Numbered from the stretch's first letter, positions 44,214 through 54,507 are shown. The stretch: 64,000 nucleotides of DNA from Saccharomyces uvarum (GCA_947243795.1 OX365935.1:770794-834793), one strand, 5' to 3'. Notes: a model not told the origin generated them from the sequence alone. Made by a program: numbers and translations.

Positions 44214-44294
44214 CTGGAATCCGTATGTGGCACAGACAGTTTCTTCCGATCACAGTTCGAAAAACCATCATAAAGCTATCACAAAGCAAATATA

Positions 44295-44753
44295 ATGAAA
44301 TTTTCAAGTATTCTCGGAGCTGCTACAGTTGCTACCGCCGTCTTGGCGGCTGACGTGTCAAGTGTAATGACCACTAAGACTATTACTGTCACTAATGGTA
44401 ACAACGTTTATACAAAGGTTGTCACCGATACCGCTGACCCTGTCATCACTTACAGTACCACTAGAACCGTCGTTGTCAGCAATAGTGCTGGTACTTACAC
44501 TAAGGTTGTCACCGAAGGTCCAGACAGCACTTCTGAAAAGAGTACTACAAAAACACTTACCTTAACAAATGGTTCAGGATCATCAACTAATCTTTACACT
44601 AAGACTGTCACCCAAGGAATTGAATCATCTACATCCTCTTCATCGGCTTCCTCCTCCTCCTCGTCTGCCTCCTCCTCTGGTGCCGCTCCAGCTGCTTTCC
44701 AGGGTGCAAGCGTTGGCGCATTGGCTCTTGGTTTATTTTCTTACTGGTTATAG
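44295..44753 (+). CDS. FIT2: Fit2 GPI-anchored cell-wall mannoprotein
   Basis: Cell-wall mannoprotein that helps retain siderophore-iron in the wall. The 152-residue protein has a signal peptide (MKFSSILGAATVATAVLA). It has a Thr/Ser-rich body with about three diverged repeats of a T-x-T-x-T-N-x...YTK-V/T-VT unit, then a Ser tract (about residues 113-128). The hydrophobic GPI-attachment tail is GASVGALALGLFSYWL. S. cerevisiae Fit2 has 153 residues. It converges on FIT3, which shares the signal peptide and repeat unit, indicating old tandem or inverted duplication. Confidence 0.93.
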   Translation: MKFSSILGAATVATAVLAADVSSVMTTKTITVTNGNNVYTKVVTDTADPVITYSTTRTVVVSNSAGTYTKVVTEGPDSTSEKSTTKTLTLTNGSGSSTNLYTKTVTQGIESSTSSSSASSSSSSASSSGAAPAAFQGASVGALALGLFSYWL

Positions 44754-45196
44754 ATTAATTTCACAACCGAAAAGAACCTATTAGTTATCATGTATAGCAT
44801 ATTTATATCTCAACAATGAAAAACTAATATATTAATCTTCCCCTTTCTAAAGAACAATAAACAAAACTTCTGTTTCCGATGTATCTTCTTTGATGAGTAA
44901 CAGGACCTTTTATTAAGCCATTCGTCGATGATATCTTAGTTATAAGAATTTATTGGGTATATTTATTATATATATATATATATACATCCATCTAACCACC
45001 CCAGACAATTAAAGCAACACAAACGAACTTAAAACAGTACACATAATACTTAATAAATCATGTTTGGAATGTCTTACTTATAAATTATGTAGTATAATTT
45101 ATAAGATATTTCATTCTATTAGACTTTTTTAGAGAATAGTTAAGCCACGGGGAGCTTCATAAAAAAACCAGGTATCCGCAGATTTATTGTCATCGA
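44754..45196. other. Intergenic region between convergent FIT2 and FIT3
   Basis: About 440 bp of AT-rich 3'-end sequence. It includes a TATATATATATA dinucleotide tract at about 44968-44985 that probably contributes efficiency elements for 3'-end formation of both genes. Confidence 0.6.
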
Positions 45197-45808
45197 TTAT
45201 AACAAAATGACAGCGGCAAGAGCAGCACCCATCAAACCAGTACCTGCAGTGATAGCATCGGCAGCACCAGTATAGCTTGCGATTTGAGCAGTAGTGGATG
45301 ATTTAGTGGCAGCTGAAGTTGCAACAGTTGCAACAGTGGTAGCTGAAGCTTCTGAGGCAGACGATGTAGCTTCTGCACTGGTAGAAGTACTTGGTGCCCA
45401 AGTGTTGCTACCTTCGCCAGTCCAGACAAAGGTAGCATCCTGGGTGACAGTCTTGGTATAGACGTGACCGTTCTTGGTAGCAGTGATGACAGTAGTGATA
45501 CTGGAACCAGAGCCTTCGTCAGCAGATGTTGCAGCAGCAGAGCTTGCAGCAGCAGAAGAGGTGACAGCAGCAGAAGAGGTGACAGCAGCAGAAGTTGTAG
45601 CAGCGGCAGAGGATGCAGCAGCAGAGGTTGTAGCAGCAGCAGCGGAGGTTGTAGCAGAACCTTCACCTTCCCAGACGAAAGTAGCATCTTGGGTGACAGT
45701 CTTGGTGTAGACATGACCGTTTTTGGTAGCGGTGATGACAGTAGTGATACTCTCAGCAAGAGCAGTAGCGGCAACAGCAGATAGGACTAGAGCGGAAGAG
45801 AATTTCAT
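45197..45808 (-). CDS. FIT3: Fit3 GPI-anchored cell-wall mannoprotein
   Basis: Cell-wall mannoprotein of the iron regulon, with the same role as FIT2 in siderophore-iron retention. The 203-residue protein has a signal peptide (MKFSSALVLSAVAATALA). Two nearly identical units of about 32 residues (ITTVITATKNGHVYTKTVTQ then DATFVW-GEGS) flank an Ala/Thr/Ser-rich spacer, giving the order unit, spacer, unit, Ser/Thr stalk, and a hydrophobic GPI tail (GTGLMGAALAAVILL). Length matches S. cerevisiae Fit3 (204 residues). The other frames through the Ala/Ser repeats are shadows. Confidence 0.94.
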   Translation of the reverse strand: MKFSSALVLSAVAATALAESITTVITATKNGHVYTKTVTQDATFVWEGEGSATTSAAAATTSAAASSAAATTSAAVTSSAAVTSSAAASSAAATSADEGSGSSITTVITATKNGHVYTKTVTQDATFVWTGEGSNTWAPSTSTSAEATSSASEASATTVATVATSAATKSSTTAQIASYTGAADAITAGTGLMGAALAAVILL

Positions 45809-45981
45809 TTTTAGGTATTGATATTATTATTATTGGGTTTAAGCGAGTGGAAGAACTTGTTTGTATTAGCTCAGATATCATTTGGACTTGATAGTTCAAA
45901 TAGTTCTTGGCTTAAATACCCCGTAAACATAGTTTCAAAAAAGGTATTCCGGTCTCGAATTATGTCTTGGGCCCGATTTTT

Positions 45982-46126
45982 TGCACCCTTTCCTGGAATT
46001 GTGAAATTCGGCTCTTGAGCCCTGACATGTCTATCATCTGCATAATACCAAAAAAGGAACCGCGGGGCGCGGAACAAACAGGGTGCAGAAAAAGATGCAG
46101 GACATAGTTGGGACTAGAAGGGTGTA
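45982..46126. promoter_or_regulatory. Aft-type sites in the divergent FIT3-FRE5 promoter
   Basis: TGCACCC at 45982-45988 (plus), TGCACCC on the minus strand at 46081-46087 and TACACCC on the minus strand at 46120-46126. They lie in the 517-bp interval between the FIT3 and FRE5 starts and can serve both genes. Confidence 0.7.
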
Positions 46127-46325
46127 ATAGAATTGCACAGTAAGTAAAAGTTATGGCTATCCACTGTTTAACTCGTTTACTGTGTTTTAAGAATTCTTGC
46201 ATTCAGTGACCATTAAAAAAGACTACCAAATTTCTTTCGAAAAATGTTTAATTTGTCAATATGTCGATTGTCAATTTGTCGGCTTTGTTACTTGTCGCGA
46301 TTTGTTAATTTCACCCAGATTTCGA

Positions 46326-48407
46326 ATGCTTTTTGCCAAGTTAATACTGTTTCTGGTGTATTTGACACCAGGTTCTATAGCAAAGCCGAAACTAAGCAAA
46401 AAAAGAACACAGTGGGATCAGATAGCAATCAATGCTTGTGCCAAAGAATTGGAATCGTACAAGTATGATACGGACGCTAAGGGTCAGCACGCTTCTATTT
46501 GCACTTATGAACCCGCATTAGGCTCTTGGCTACATTGCGCGAAGGAAGTCCTTGACAATAAAAACAAAAACAAAAAAACATTCGAAAAAACATTTAGCAA
46601 GATAAACCAGATTTGTCAGGATTATCACAAAGATGAAATTATTAGTAACGATGAATTTTACCGAATCTTTTCTAATGCGTCTATCTTCATCCGGCCCATT
46701 GGTGAAGCAAAGGAAACAATAAGATATCCCATTATTCCGAACAAGACCTCTCTAGATAAATGGGTATGGGCTTATTTCGGACCGCTGGATAACTTAGACA
46801 AGGGAAATATATATGGAGGCGCGATTTGCTTATACTGGCTAGGGGTTCTGTTTATTGCAGCTGTATACAATTTCTTGAATTTTTCCCGACTTAAACAAAC
46901 AATTTTTAAGAACAAGGTGTCAGCATATTTGCGAGGCAACTTCGTTCTTCCAGCACTTATTCACAACCACGCTATGTTTGTGGGAAGATGGTTTTTCGTC
47001 GGGCTAGTTCCTACTAGGTTAGAGACATCTGTCTTACTCGGTTATGTCTTGTTACATGGCCTTTTTCTGAGCACTTACAACTTTGACTCCAATCAGCTGC
47101 TCAGTGATCACAAGAGCCAAATGCTCATCTTCATTTCAGACAGAGCAGGAATCTTGGCATTTGCGCACTTTCCTTTGATAGTACTCTTTGGCGGCAGGAA
47201 CAGCATAATGACTTGGTTGACACATATACGGTATACCTCATTCATAACTTACCACAAATGGTTAGGGAGATTTATGTTGATAGATTGTATGATTCATGCA
47301 ACAGGGTACACATATCACGCATACATAGAGAACTATTGGAAATACGTGAAATACAGTGATCTGTGGACGTCCGGAAGACATGCAATGATTATTGTGGCAG
47401 TGCTTGTGTTCTTTTCGTTCTTCTTCTTCAGGCGCCATTACTACGAGTTATTTGTTATAGTACACATCATTCTGGCAATAAAATTCTTCCAGGAGTCCTT
47501 GAAACATTGCCACAAACTCGGGTGGAGTGAATGGTTGATGGTGTGCGCAGTATTTTGGATTGGTGACCGCATTTTGCGGTTGATAAAGGTTGCGCTATTC
47601 GGAATGCCATTGGCAAAGTTAAAGATGTACGGTGAGTCGATGATAGAGGTGAGAATTGCAAAGAGTTCCAAAAGTTGGAAAGCTGAGGCTGGTCAATATG
47701 TCTACCTGCAATTTCTAAAACCAAAGCTATTCTGGCAGTCACATCCGTTCACAGTCATGGACTCTTTGGTTGAGGATGGTGAATTAGTCATTGTAATAAC
47801 AATTAAGAATGGACTGACAAAAAAATTGCAGGACTATATTTTGCAGAATGAAGAGTATGCTGAAATGCGAGTTCTAGTAGAGGGACCATACGGACAGAGC
47901 ACTCGGACACACTTATTTGAAAGCTTATTATTTTTCGCTGGTGGGGCAGGGGTTCCAGGACCTCTGTCGATGGCGATAAAGGCGGGTCGGGAACGAAATA
48001 ATGATAATGATCAGACGATCAAATTTGTATGGAGTGTAAGAAATGCTGAGCTTTTGGAAGTGTATAAAAAAGAGATAATGGTGTTGAAACAGATGGAGGT
48101 GGATGTGGAGATTTACTATACCGGAGAGGAGAAAGATGAGTTGCGTGTGGATGATGGTACCTCTGCCAATAAGAACGTCGAAGGTAGGCTGCTGACGGGT
48201 TCGGAGTCAGTGGGACTGGTTACAAATTTTGGACGACCAAAAATCGATGAAGTAATCGAAGAAGGAATGAATGGAGTAAAATCATTGCTAGTTGTTTGTT
48301 GTGGGTCGGAGGGGTTTGTAGACAAAACCCGGGAAATAACTGCTAAAAAGGTTGTTGATAATGCCGAAAAATGGATAGAATACGTGGAGGAGTTTCAGAA
48401 CTGGTAA
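46326..48407 (+). CDS. FRE5: Fre5 putative ferric reductase
   Basis: Ferric-reductase-like flavocytochrome of the iron regulon, reported in mitochondria in S. cerevisiae, substrate uncertain. The 693-residue protein starts with a signal-like segment (MLFAKLILFLVYLTPGSIA). It has the family's membrane core with haem histidines (AHFPLIVLFGGRNS, YHKWLGRFMLIDCMIHA), the FAD motif WQSHPFTVMDS, and NADPH-binding VEGPYGQS and FFAGGAGVPGP. The end YVEEFQNW matches Fre5. The frame extends 43 codons upstream to 46197, but the ATG at 46326 gives the known N-terminus and length (694 in S. cerevisiae). It is the last gene in S. cerevisiae chromosome XV order. Confidence 0.94.
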   Translation: MLFAKLILFLVYLTPGSIAKPKLSKKRTQWDQIAINACAKELESYKYDTDAKGQHASICTYEPALGSWLHCAKEVLDNKNKNKKTFEKTFSKINQICQDYHKDEIISNDEFYRIFSNASIFIRPIGEAKETIRYPIIPNKTSLDKWVWAYFGPLDNLDKGNIYGGAICLYWLGVLFIAAVYNFLNFSRLKQTIFKNKVSAYLRGNFVLPALIHNHAMFVGRWFFVGLVPTRLETSVLLGYVLLHGLFLSTYNFDSNQLLSDHKSQMLIFISDRAGILAFAHFPLIVLFGGRNSIMTWLTHIRYTSFITYHKWLGRFMLIDCMIHATGYTYHAYIENYWKYVKYSDLWTSGRHAMIIVAVLVFFSFFFFRRHYYELFVIVHIILAIKFFQESLKHCHKLGWSEWLMVCAVFWIGDRILRLIKVALFGMPLAKLKMYGESMIEVRIAKSSKSWKAEAGQYVYLQFLKPKLFWQSHPFTVMDSLVEDGELVIVITIKNGLTKKLQDYILQNEEYAEMRVLVEGPYGQSTRTHLFESLLFFAGGAGVPGPLSMAIKAGRERNNDNDQTIKFVWSVRNAELLEVYKKEIMVLKQMEVDVEIYYTGEEKDELRVDDGTSANKNVEGRLLTGSESVGLVTNFGRPKIDEVIEEGMNGVKSLLVVCCGSEGFVDKTREITAKKVVDNAEKWIEYVEEFQNW

Positions 48408-50841
48408 CTAGATATTAATTTTGAACTTACGAATTCTTTGTCAATCATAGTCTGTTCGAAAAGAGACTGGAAAAGAGGGTATTATAGTGAGACAAGCAAA
48501 GTGAATCATTGTAATAGGCAGTACACGTATCTGTCCATAGAGACGAAAATATATGTCAATTACCTCGAAAAATCCGTCCTTAGACACTGATTTGGTGAGA
48601 GCTTTGACAGGTACTTTTTATATTTTTCCCAATATCACTAAGCGTCTGGACAGGTCTTTCAAAAATGTGCATAATCTCTAAAAAGATTCAAAGTTAGAAA
48701 GATTGTCAATGCCATGAAAAGTTACGCAGCACTTTTTCATACGGCATTGAAAACCTATATATATATACCGACATGTAAAAAGATAGCATCGTTCGTTATT
48801 TAGTGTTTAATATAACGAACAATAACAAAAACTTTAACATTGCAGCTGGGTTGGAAAGAAGTATTAACTCTGACGCGAGTATTTGAATAAAGTCCAAATA
48901 AGGCGCCCCCCCATGCGGACTTCGAAAAATACAAATATTCATTTTCCGTCACATTCTCGGCATCGTCGAGTTACATTAATACTATGGGAGATGAGCGAAT
49001 TAAATTGAGTAAACAGGAAACGTGTCATAATCAGGCCCGCTGCTTTCATTTAGTATAGTGTATTCTCCTAGAATATGGCATTTTATTGGAAAATGAACTT
49101 CACTTGGGGTGACCAGAACAGCCAACCATTGGAAATTCATCTCTATTTTGGCACGCGACTGACTACATGGAAGTGACACCTTGGGATGATGGCGGATCGT
49201 TTCCTGAAGTTTCGAAGCAAACGAGGCTCGCAGAGTAGTATCTAACGCTGGCTCGATATTCCCACTTGAATCTGGTTGCCCGCCTCCATACAAATCCTCT
49301 AGGGAAGTTCTCTTTTAACAATCGTGTACTTTTGACATTTAGAGAAACTCGTTGCAAAAAACTGAAGTTTTTTCATTATGGAAGAATTTGCATTTTAGTG
49401 AATGTGCCAGAGAGAACTTTTGAAAGAGGCAAGGAAGTGGTATATGGATCAAAAGAACCCGTATCGTCTTTCCAAGGAAGCAAAGCCTGCTTACACACCC
49501 TAACGGACAAAACGGCCATTTTACAATTTGAAATTTCGAGAGTTAAATTTTGAGATTGCGCCAGACAAGCGTAGGGTAATGCCGGATATTAAGGTTCAAG
49601 CAATAAATAGAATTATATGCTTGAATGACAGTGGAGGAGTTTGACACGAGGGGGCGATGTGATAGTCATGTATGAGTGGGATAATTTTATATGGACTCTA
49701 TATATACTTGTTCAGTGCAGCATGTTTCAGGTATCCTCAGAGTGTCATGATGAGTGAATATTGTTCATAAAGAATGTAGGGAACTTCTGTTCTTATTGGC
49801 CACGCTATTCTTGTTGTTCATATGATTCGGCCGCTACGGCCAGAAGAAGGGTATGCATTTGTTATAGAGAGCTGGTGTTATCAAAAAAATTCAACAATGT
49901 TCCAATCTATTCTATTCGTAATTGGGGAGGCATATATGCTTTTAGATATAGTCTGTTAAAATACGAGAAACCCTATATTATGAATTCGACAAGATAGTTC
50001 GGTAGGGTTGTCTTACACTATAGACATATCAAGCTTGGAAGGAGCTTGGAAGTTCATATAATTGCCTGTGATAATTAGATGAAGATTTTTCAAGTGCAAT
50101 ATTTGGGGGCTTCGTGTATTACTATAGAGATGTGATAGCGGTGTAAAGTCATGTGCTAATGACAGGCATCTGGGTTCGACGCACGTGTGGAAAACATTTC
50201 TGGAACTTTATAACGAGCGATTGCGGTCAGCAAATCTCCTAAGAAAAATCGAAAACATATAATATAAAGTCCGTGGGAGAATCCAGAATTGTTCTCTCAT
50301 CTTTGTGAATATACCAAGACATGTGGCCTTAAAGAGGCTCATTTAATTATGCACTATCGATATATCAAGGGGATCACCTGTTGAGATATTGAGATATCGT
50401 ATCGGAATCTGTTCGTGTTGTGCACGTCGAAGAGTTCTCATATTATTCGAGGTAAGAAGGTTTGTGCAAAACTTGCTTGTCGGAGTAGATATGCGCTCAG
50501 CTAGTCTCGAGAACCTAGTGCACTTTCTCTCAAATCCGTAAGTTTTTTTTGAGCATATTATATATATTACGATTTTACCGCATCTATTCCAGTCAAATGA
50601 CTTTTTCTAATCGCCTCGTTACAAATTGACAAATGACTCTTTGTCTTCGTTCTCTGAAAAATAGTAGAATGAACAGCGATCGTTTGGAAAACATATCATT
50701 TGTAAACATATATCATTTGTAAACACATACACATCATATATAGGAAACACAGCTAAAGTGAAATTGGTGAAACAAAAGAGTCACGAGTAAAACTAAAAAA
50801 ATGAATCGCGATCAGCTAGCTTCACGGTCGTGATGTCATGT
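48408..50841. other. Synteny breakpoint and subtelomeric spacer after FRE5
   Basis: About 2.4 kb without a recognised gene. In S. cerevisiae FRE5 is followed by YOR385W and PHR1, which are absent, so conserved order ends here. Minus-strand frame 49000-49314 and plus-strand frame 49266-49553 are open but unidentified. The rest is AT-rich filler. Confidence 0.6.
49000..49314 (-). pseudogene. Unidentified open frame, possible subtelomeric gene relic
   Basis: Minus-strand frame open for about 104 codons, without an ATG at its 5' end. It includes EDLYGGGQPDSSGNIEPALD and LGEYTILNESSGPDYDTFPV. Composition is that of a folded protein rather than simple sequence, but I recognise no family. It may be the decayed end of a gene lost at the synteny breakpoint, or chance. 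Confidence 0.2.
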
Positions 50842-51864
50842 TTAAGCTGGAAGAGCTAGTCTCTTGAAAGTGTGTTCTTTTCTACACTTTTCTTGGTGAA
50901 GAGCCATCAATCTTTGAGCTTCTAAAGGATCAGAAACTTCTTCTGGTTCTGGCCAAGATAAGTATTCATTGGTGTAGTTAGAGACATAGTCTGGTGGTAA
51001 GATAGCCAATCTCTTACCGTAACCTGTAACCTTCTTCCAGTCACGGTGTACATTGTACAATGATGAAGAGAAGTAAGCGTAACATCTTTGGTATTGTTTG
51101 TAAGACAAATCGGTGTCCAATTGTGGCTTGAAATCAACGTATTCCTTCCAAGCTTCAACTGGGTTGCTCAAAATGTAGTCGGTAGCCTTCTTAAGGGCTT
51201 TCAAGAACTTCTTGACCTTTTCAGGGTTCTTCTTCAAAAATTCGTCGTTACAGATGTAAAGGACAGTACAGAAACAACAACAGCCCAAACAAGCCAACTT
51301 ATCAATTCTCAACATCTTAGCATCGGTAGCTGGTCTGCCTTGTGCGGTTAGGTATTCCTCCAATTCAACTTGTTGCATACATTCGATACCAACACCGGCA
51401 TCAATCTTACCTTCGATGATGTACTTAGCCACGTTCATACCACATCTGACAGCGGTATAATCGTCTGGAGTCATACCGTAATGTTTGGTCAATTCGTCGA
51501 TTTGAATCTTACCGAATTCACCAACGTAACCGATTCTCTTACCCTTTAGAGATTGGAAGTCTTCAGTGATACCGCTGTTGGCCAAGTATAGGACACCGGT
51601 GAATGGTTCATCCAACAAAGAGGCGACAGAAGTGACTGGGAAGCCACGAGCCTTGGCAGCTAGGGTATGGATCATAGCCTTCAAACCCATGTCTACTTTG
51701 CCGGAACCAATCAATTCAGTGACATCTGAAGGGTTGGTTGGTTCTAGAATGGCAATATCTAGACCTTGTTCCTTGAAATAGCCTTTGGTTTGGGCCAAGA
51801 AAATAGGAATATGGTATGGGGCTGGTTGCCAGTTTAACAAAAATGTGATTTTATCGGTAGACAT
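50842..51864 (-). CDS. THI5: THI5-family HMP-P synthase
   Basis: Makes 4-amino-5-hydroxymethyl-2-methylpyrimidine phosphate, the pyrimidine half of thiamine, from pyridoxal phosphate and one of its own histidines in an iron-dependent single-turnover reaction. The 340-residue protein keeps Lys62 (PLP Schiff base) and His66 (donor) in [12 protein letters not shown], and the Cys-rich iron-site motif CLGCCCFC. The frame is open 34 codons upstream; the ATG at 51864 ([13 protein letters not shown]) gives the family length. S. cerevisiae has four near-identical copies (THI5, THI11, THI12, THI13), so the numbered name is not decidable; synteny with SNZ/SNO favours THI5 or THI12. A minus-strand TATAAAAG lies at 51978-51985. 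Confidence 0.93.
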   Translation of the reverse strand: MSTDKITFLLNWQPAPYHIPIFLAQTKGYFKEQGLDIAILEPTNPSDVTELIGSGKVDMGLKAMIHTLAAKARGFPVTSVASLLDEPFTGVLYLANSGITEDFQSLKGKRIGYVGEFGKIQIDELTKHYGMTPDDYTAVRCGMNVAKYIIEGKIDAGVGIECMQQVELEEYLTAQGRPATDAKMLRIDKLACLGCCCFCTVLYICNDEFLKKNPEKVKKFLKALKKATDYILSNPVEAWKEYVDFKPQLDTDLSYKQYQRCYAYFSSSLYNVHRDWKKVTGYGKRLAILPPDYVSNYTNEYLSWPEPEEVSDPLEAQRLMALHQEKCRKEHTFKRLALPA

Positions 51865-52503
51865 ATCTTGGATATATTTGGAGTTGCAGTTGTTGTTGTT
51901 GTTCAATTCTAACCAATTGAGAAGAGGAGAAAGAACAGTTGACAATAAATCAGAGAATACATGCAAACAATACGAACCTTTTATATGTTTCTTTGCCAGT
52001 CATTTTTGGCAAATACAAGCTCATGCGTGATGTTACCTTATATCTTCTCTACGCTTCTAAAGAACTAATATATTCCGACAGCCACTAATTGAATACTCCA
52101 CATTCTCGGAAACAAACAAGCAACTAGTTAAGATATCGTTGAATCACCAGTCACATATTCTCAAGTGACACTAATCGCATTAATATCGAAAACTAATAAA
52201 TGTATTAATTTTCTTCACTGCGGAGTTGTTGGCTGTATTGGGCCGTGCACCATTCGGCGTCAAACTTTTTCCCGATAAAATTTAGTCAAGGCATCTGCAG
52301 TAAGTTAGTCGCATATCGAACACATCCCATAAGAGGATGCATGCATAGATGAGCGTGTCCGCTGATCGGAATGAAAACAACAGTAAGTAATTGAGTTTCG
52401 TGTTTAATTTTCGTATATACAAACTGAACTAAATGCTATGTAACGATAAACCAAAAATTACGACGACATCCGTTTCGGACATACGTCGAGTGTGGGCTTT
52501 GCT
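51865..52503. promoter_or_regulatory. THI5 promoter region
   Basis: 640 bp between the THI5 start and the SNZ stop, both genes on the minus strand. TATAAAAG on the minus strand at 51978-51985 is about 115 bp upstream of the THI5 ATG. Thiamine-responsive elements of the Thi2/Thi3/Pdc2 system are expected here by homology, but I cannot point to one with certainty. Confidence 0.5.
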
Positions 52504-53400
52504 CTACCATCCGATTTCAGAAAGTCTTGTGCCGTTTTTACTGGCTGCCTCGTTGATCGATTGGATGGAAATACCACCCATCAAATCACCCAAGTCGCTG
52601 GATACTTCTAACAGTTTTTTTGGGTTGTCGTAGTGAGTGGTGGCTTCCACAATGGCACGGGCTAACTTCTCAGGGTTTGCAGACTTGAAGATGCCTGAGC
52701 CAACGAAAACACCCTCACAGCCTAGTTGCATCAGTAAAGCAGCGTCTGCAGGCGTAGCAACACCACCAGCAGCGAAATTTACTACGGGTAACTTGCCATT
52801 TTCAATTGTAGTCTTCAATAATTCGACTGGGACTCTTAGTTCCGCTGCTTTTGTAGCAAGGTCTGAATCTTTAGTCAAGGCCTCTTTATACAGCTGGATC
52901 TCGCCCCTGATCTTGTTGATGTGCTTCACGGCTTCGGACACATCACCAGTGCCAGCTTCACCTTTAGTACGGATCATCGCAGCGCCTTCGTTTATTCTTC
53001 TCAATGCCTCACCTAAATCTTTAGCACCACAAACAAATGGGACCTGGAAGCTGTTCTTCTCGATATGATTAGACCAATCAGCTGGGGTCAAGACCTCACT
53101 TTCGTCGATATAGTCTACTTGTAGCGCTTCCAGGATTTGTGCCTCAACAAAATGCCCAATACGAACTTTTGCCATCACTGGAATTGACACTGCGGCCATG
53201 ATTTCCTTGATCATGTGCGGATCTGACATACGACACACTTGACCGGATTTACGCATGTCGGCTGGAATACGCTCCAATGCCATTACGGCACAAGCGCCTG
53301 CTTTCTCGGCAATAATGGCTTGTTCAGCATTGACCACGTCCATAATCACACCACCCTTTAGCATTTGAGCTAAACCAGTTTTAACCTTAAATTCGGACAT
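52504..53400 (-). CDS. SNZ3: SNZ2/SNZ3-type pyridoxal 5'-phosphate synthase subunit (Pdx1)
   Basis: Synthase subunit that builds pyridoxal 5'-phosphate from ribose 5-phosphate, glyceraldehyde 3-phosphate and ammonia delivered by the Sno glutaminase. The 298-residue (beta/alpha)8 barrel is complete. Catalytic lysine is in [17 protein letters not shown], second lysine in [15 protein letters not shown], phosphate-binding loop in [20 protein letters not shown], and end LSEIGW. Start [14 protein letters not shown] at 53400 is the SNZ2/3 form; the 26 upstream open codons are leader. SNZ2 and SNZ3 are nearly identical, so only the class is certain. It feeds PLP to the adjacent THI5-type enzyme. Confidence 0.92.
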   Translation of the reverse strand: MSEFKVKTGLAQMLKGGVIMDVVNAEQAIIAEKAGACAVMALERIPADMRKSGQVCRMSDPHMIKEIMAAVSIPVMAKVRIGHFVEAQILEALQVDYIDESEVLTPADWSNHIEKNSFQVPFVCGAKDLGEALRRINEGAAMIRTKGEAGTGDVSEAVKHINKIRGEIQLYKEALTKDSDLATKAAELRVPVELLKTTIENGKLPVVNFAAGGVATPADAALLMQLGCEGVFVGSGIFKSANPEKLARAIVEATTHYDNPKKLLEVSSDLGDLMGGISIQSINEAASKNGTRLSEIGW

Positions 53401-53832
53401 TTCTTTTGTTTTCTTTGTCTTTTTGGATAAATAGATATCTTTGTAATGGCTCTGCTTCAGAATGGGAGAATATATCACCGAAAGGATGCTGGTCTTATAT
53501 AACTACAAGACTACAAGATCTAGTTACATATGGTGGATTTTTCAAATTTTTTTTCTTGCTGCTCATTCTTTACTCATAGAAGGATAAACCGTATGGCCGT
53601 TAAGCCGTTGAGCGGCGTATCGTTATATGGAAACTGTAAGAATAGCTGATATAAGCCAATATCCAGTTCTGGAAAAAAATCATTGATAAAAGCCCGTTAC
53701 GACGAAAGTGTAGGAACCAAATGTTCTGCCAAGTGAGTACCGTGCGCTCTCGTTATATAAGCAATCTGGCAGTTATACCTATATTAGGGTAAAAAAAGCC
53801 AACGAAGGACAACTGAGGAAAAAAGTACAGAA
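53401..53832. promoter_or_regulatory. Divergent SNZ-SNO promoter
   Basis: 432 bp shared by the divergent synthase and glutaminase genes. TATA boxes face both ways: TATATAAG on the minus strand at 53494-53501, about 95 bp from the SNZ start, and TATATAAG on the plus strand at 53754-53761, 72 bp from the SNO start. Coupled expression of both subunits is expected. Confidence 0.65.
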
Positions 53833-54507
53833 ATGACTATCGTTATCGGAGTACTGGCATTACAAGGTGCGTTCATTGAACACGTACGACACGTAGAAAG
53901 ATGCATCGTTGAGAACAAAGATCAATATAACGAAAAACTATCTGTGATTACTGTTAGAGATAAAGATCAACTAGCAGGATGCAATGCACTTGTCATACCC
54001 GGTGGAGAATCTACTTCGATGTCTCTTATTGCCCAGAGAACGGGGTTTTACAGTGATCTCTACAATTTCGTACATGATCCAAAGAAAACGATCTGGGGTA
54101 CCTGTGCGGGTTTGATTTTTCTTTCACAACAATTATCCAACGAAGCAAAGTTGGTTAAGACATTAGATTTGCTGAAAGTCAAAGTGAAGAGAAATGCGTT
54201 TGGAAGGCAAGCTCAATCATTTACTCAAACCTATGACTTCTCTAGCTTTATTCCAAACTGTAATGATTTTCCTGCGACATTTATAAGGGCTCCGGTGATA
54301 GAAAAAATATTGGATCCTGAGGAGGTCCAGGTTCTCTGTAAACTGGAGGAAAAAGACAACAGTGGTCAAGGATTAATAGTTGCTGCGAAGCAAAATGACA
54401 ACATCCTTGTCACATCATTTCACCCAGAATTGGCAGAAACTGACATACGTTTTCACGATTGGTTTATAAAGGAGTTCGTTCTAAAAAACTTCAACAGATA
54501 CAAGTGA
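53833..54507 (+). CDS. SNO3: SNO2/SNO3-type PLP synthase glutaminase subunit (Pdx2)
   Basis: Class I glutamine amidotransferase that releases ammonia for the Snz synthase in pyridoxal phosphate synthesis. The 224-residue protein has the N-terminal motif VIGVLALQGAFIEHV. It carries the PGGEST oxyanion motif, the nucleophile Cys in WGTCAGLIF, and the His-Glu pair in TSFHPELAETD: a complete catalytic triad. S. cerevisiae Sno2/Sno3 have 222 residues. Orientation SNO-SNZ-THI reading inward from the telomere is the same as on S. cerevisiae chromosomes VI and XIV. Assignment to SNO2 or SNO3 is not possible from sequence alone. Confidence 0.92.
   Translation: MTIVIGVLALQGAFIEHVRHVERCIVENKDQYNEKLSVITVRDKDQLAGCNALVIPGGESTSMSLIAQRTGFYSDLYNFVHDPKKTIWGTCAGLIFLSQQLSNEAKLVKTLDLLKVKVKRNAFGRQAQSFTQTYDFSSFIPNCNDFPATFIRAPVIEKILDPEEVQVLCKLEEKDNSGQGLIVAAKQNDNILVTSFHPELAETDIRFHDWFIKEFVLKNFNRYK

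Larger units (their letters stand above)
41653..44294. other. Intergenic region FRE3-FIT2
   Basis: About 2.6 kb. No recognised full-length gene. The last 350 bp hold the FIT2 promoter with four Aft-type cores. Minus-strand frames at 43631-44126 overlap that promoter and look spurious. A 36-codon ATG frame at 42104-42214 is listed separately as a doubtful small ORF. Confidence 0.55.

Noticed and set aside
45232-45784. Long alternative frames (Leu/Pro-rich, Ser/Arg-rich, Ala/Val-rich) through FIT3
   Set aside because: They are frame shadows of the GCA/GCT/TCT repeat coding the Ala/Ser tracts. Only the FIT3 frame has a signal peptide and GPI tail.
46197-46325. N-terminal extension of FRE5
   Set aside because: The extra 43 codons cover the divergent promoter and place a hydrophilic segment before the signal peptide. 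The ATG at 46326 matches the known start.
49834-49846. GGCCGCTACGGCC, resembling a cloning-linker SfiI site
   Set aside because: A 13-bp match to a restriction pattern is expected by chance. No vector sequence surrounds it.
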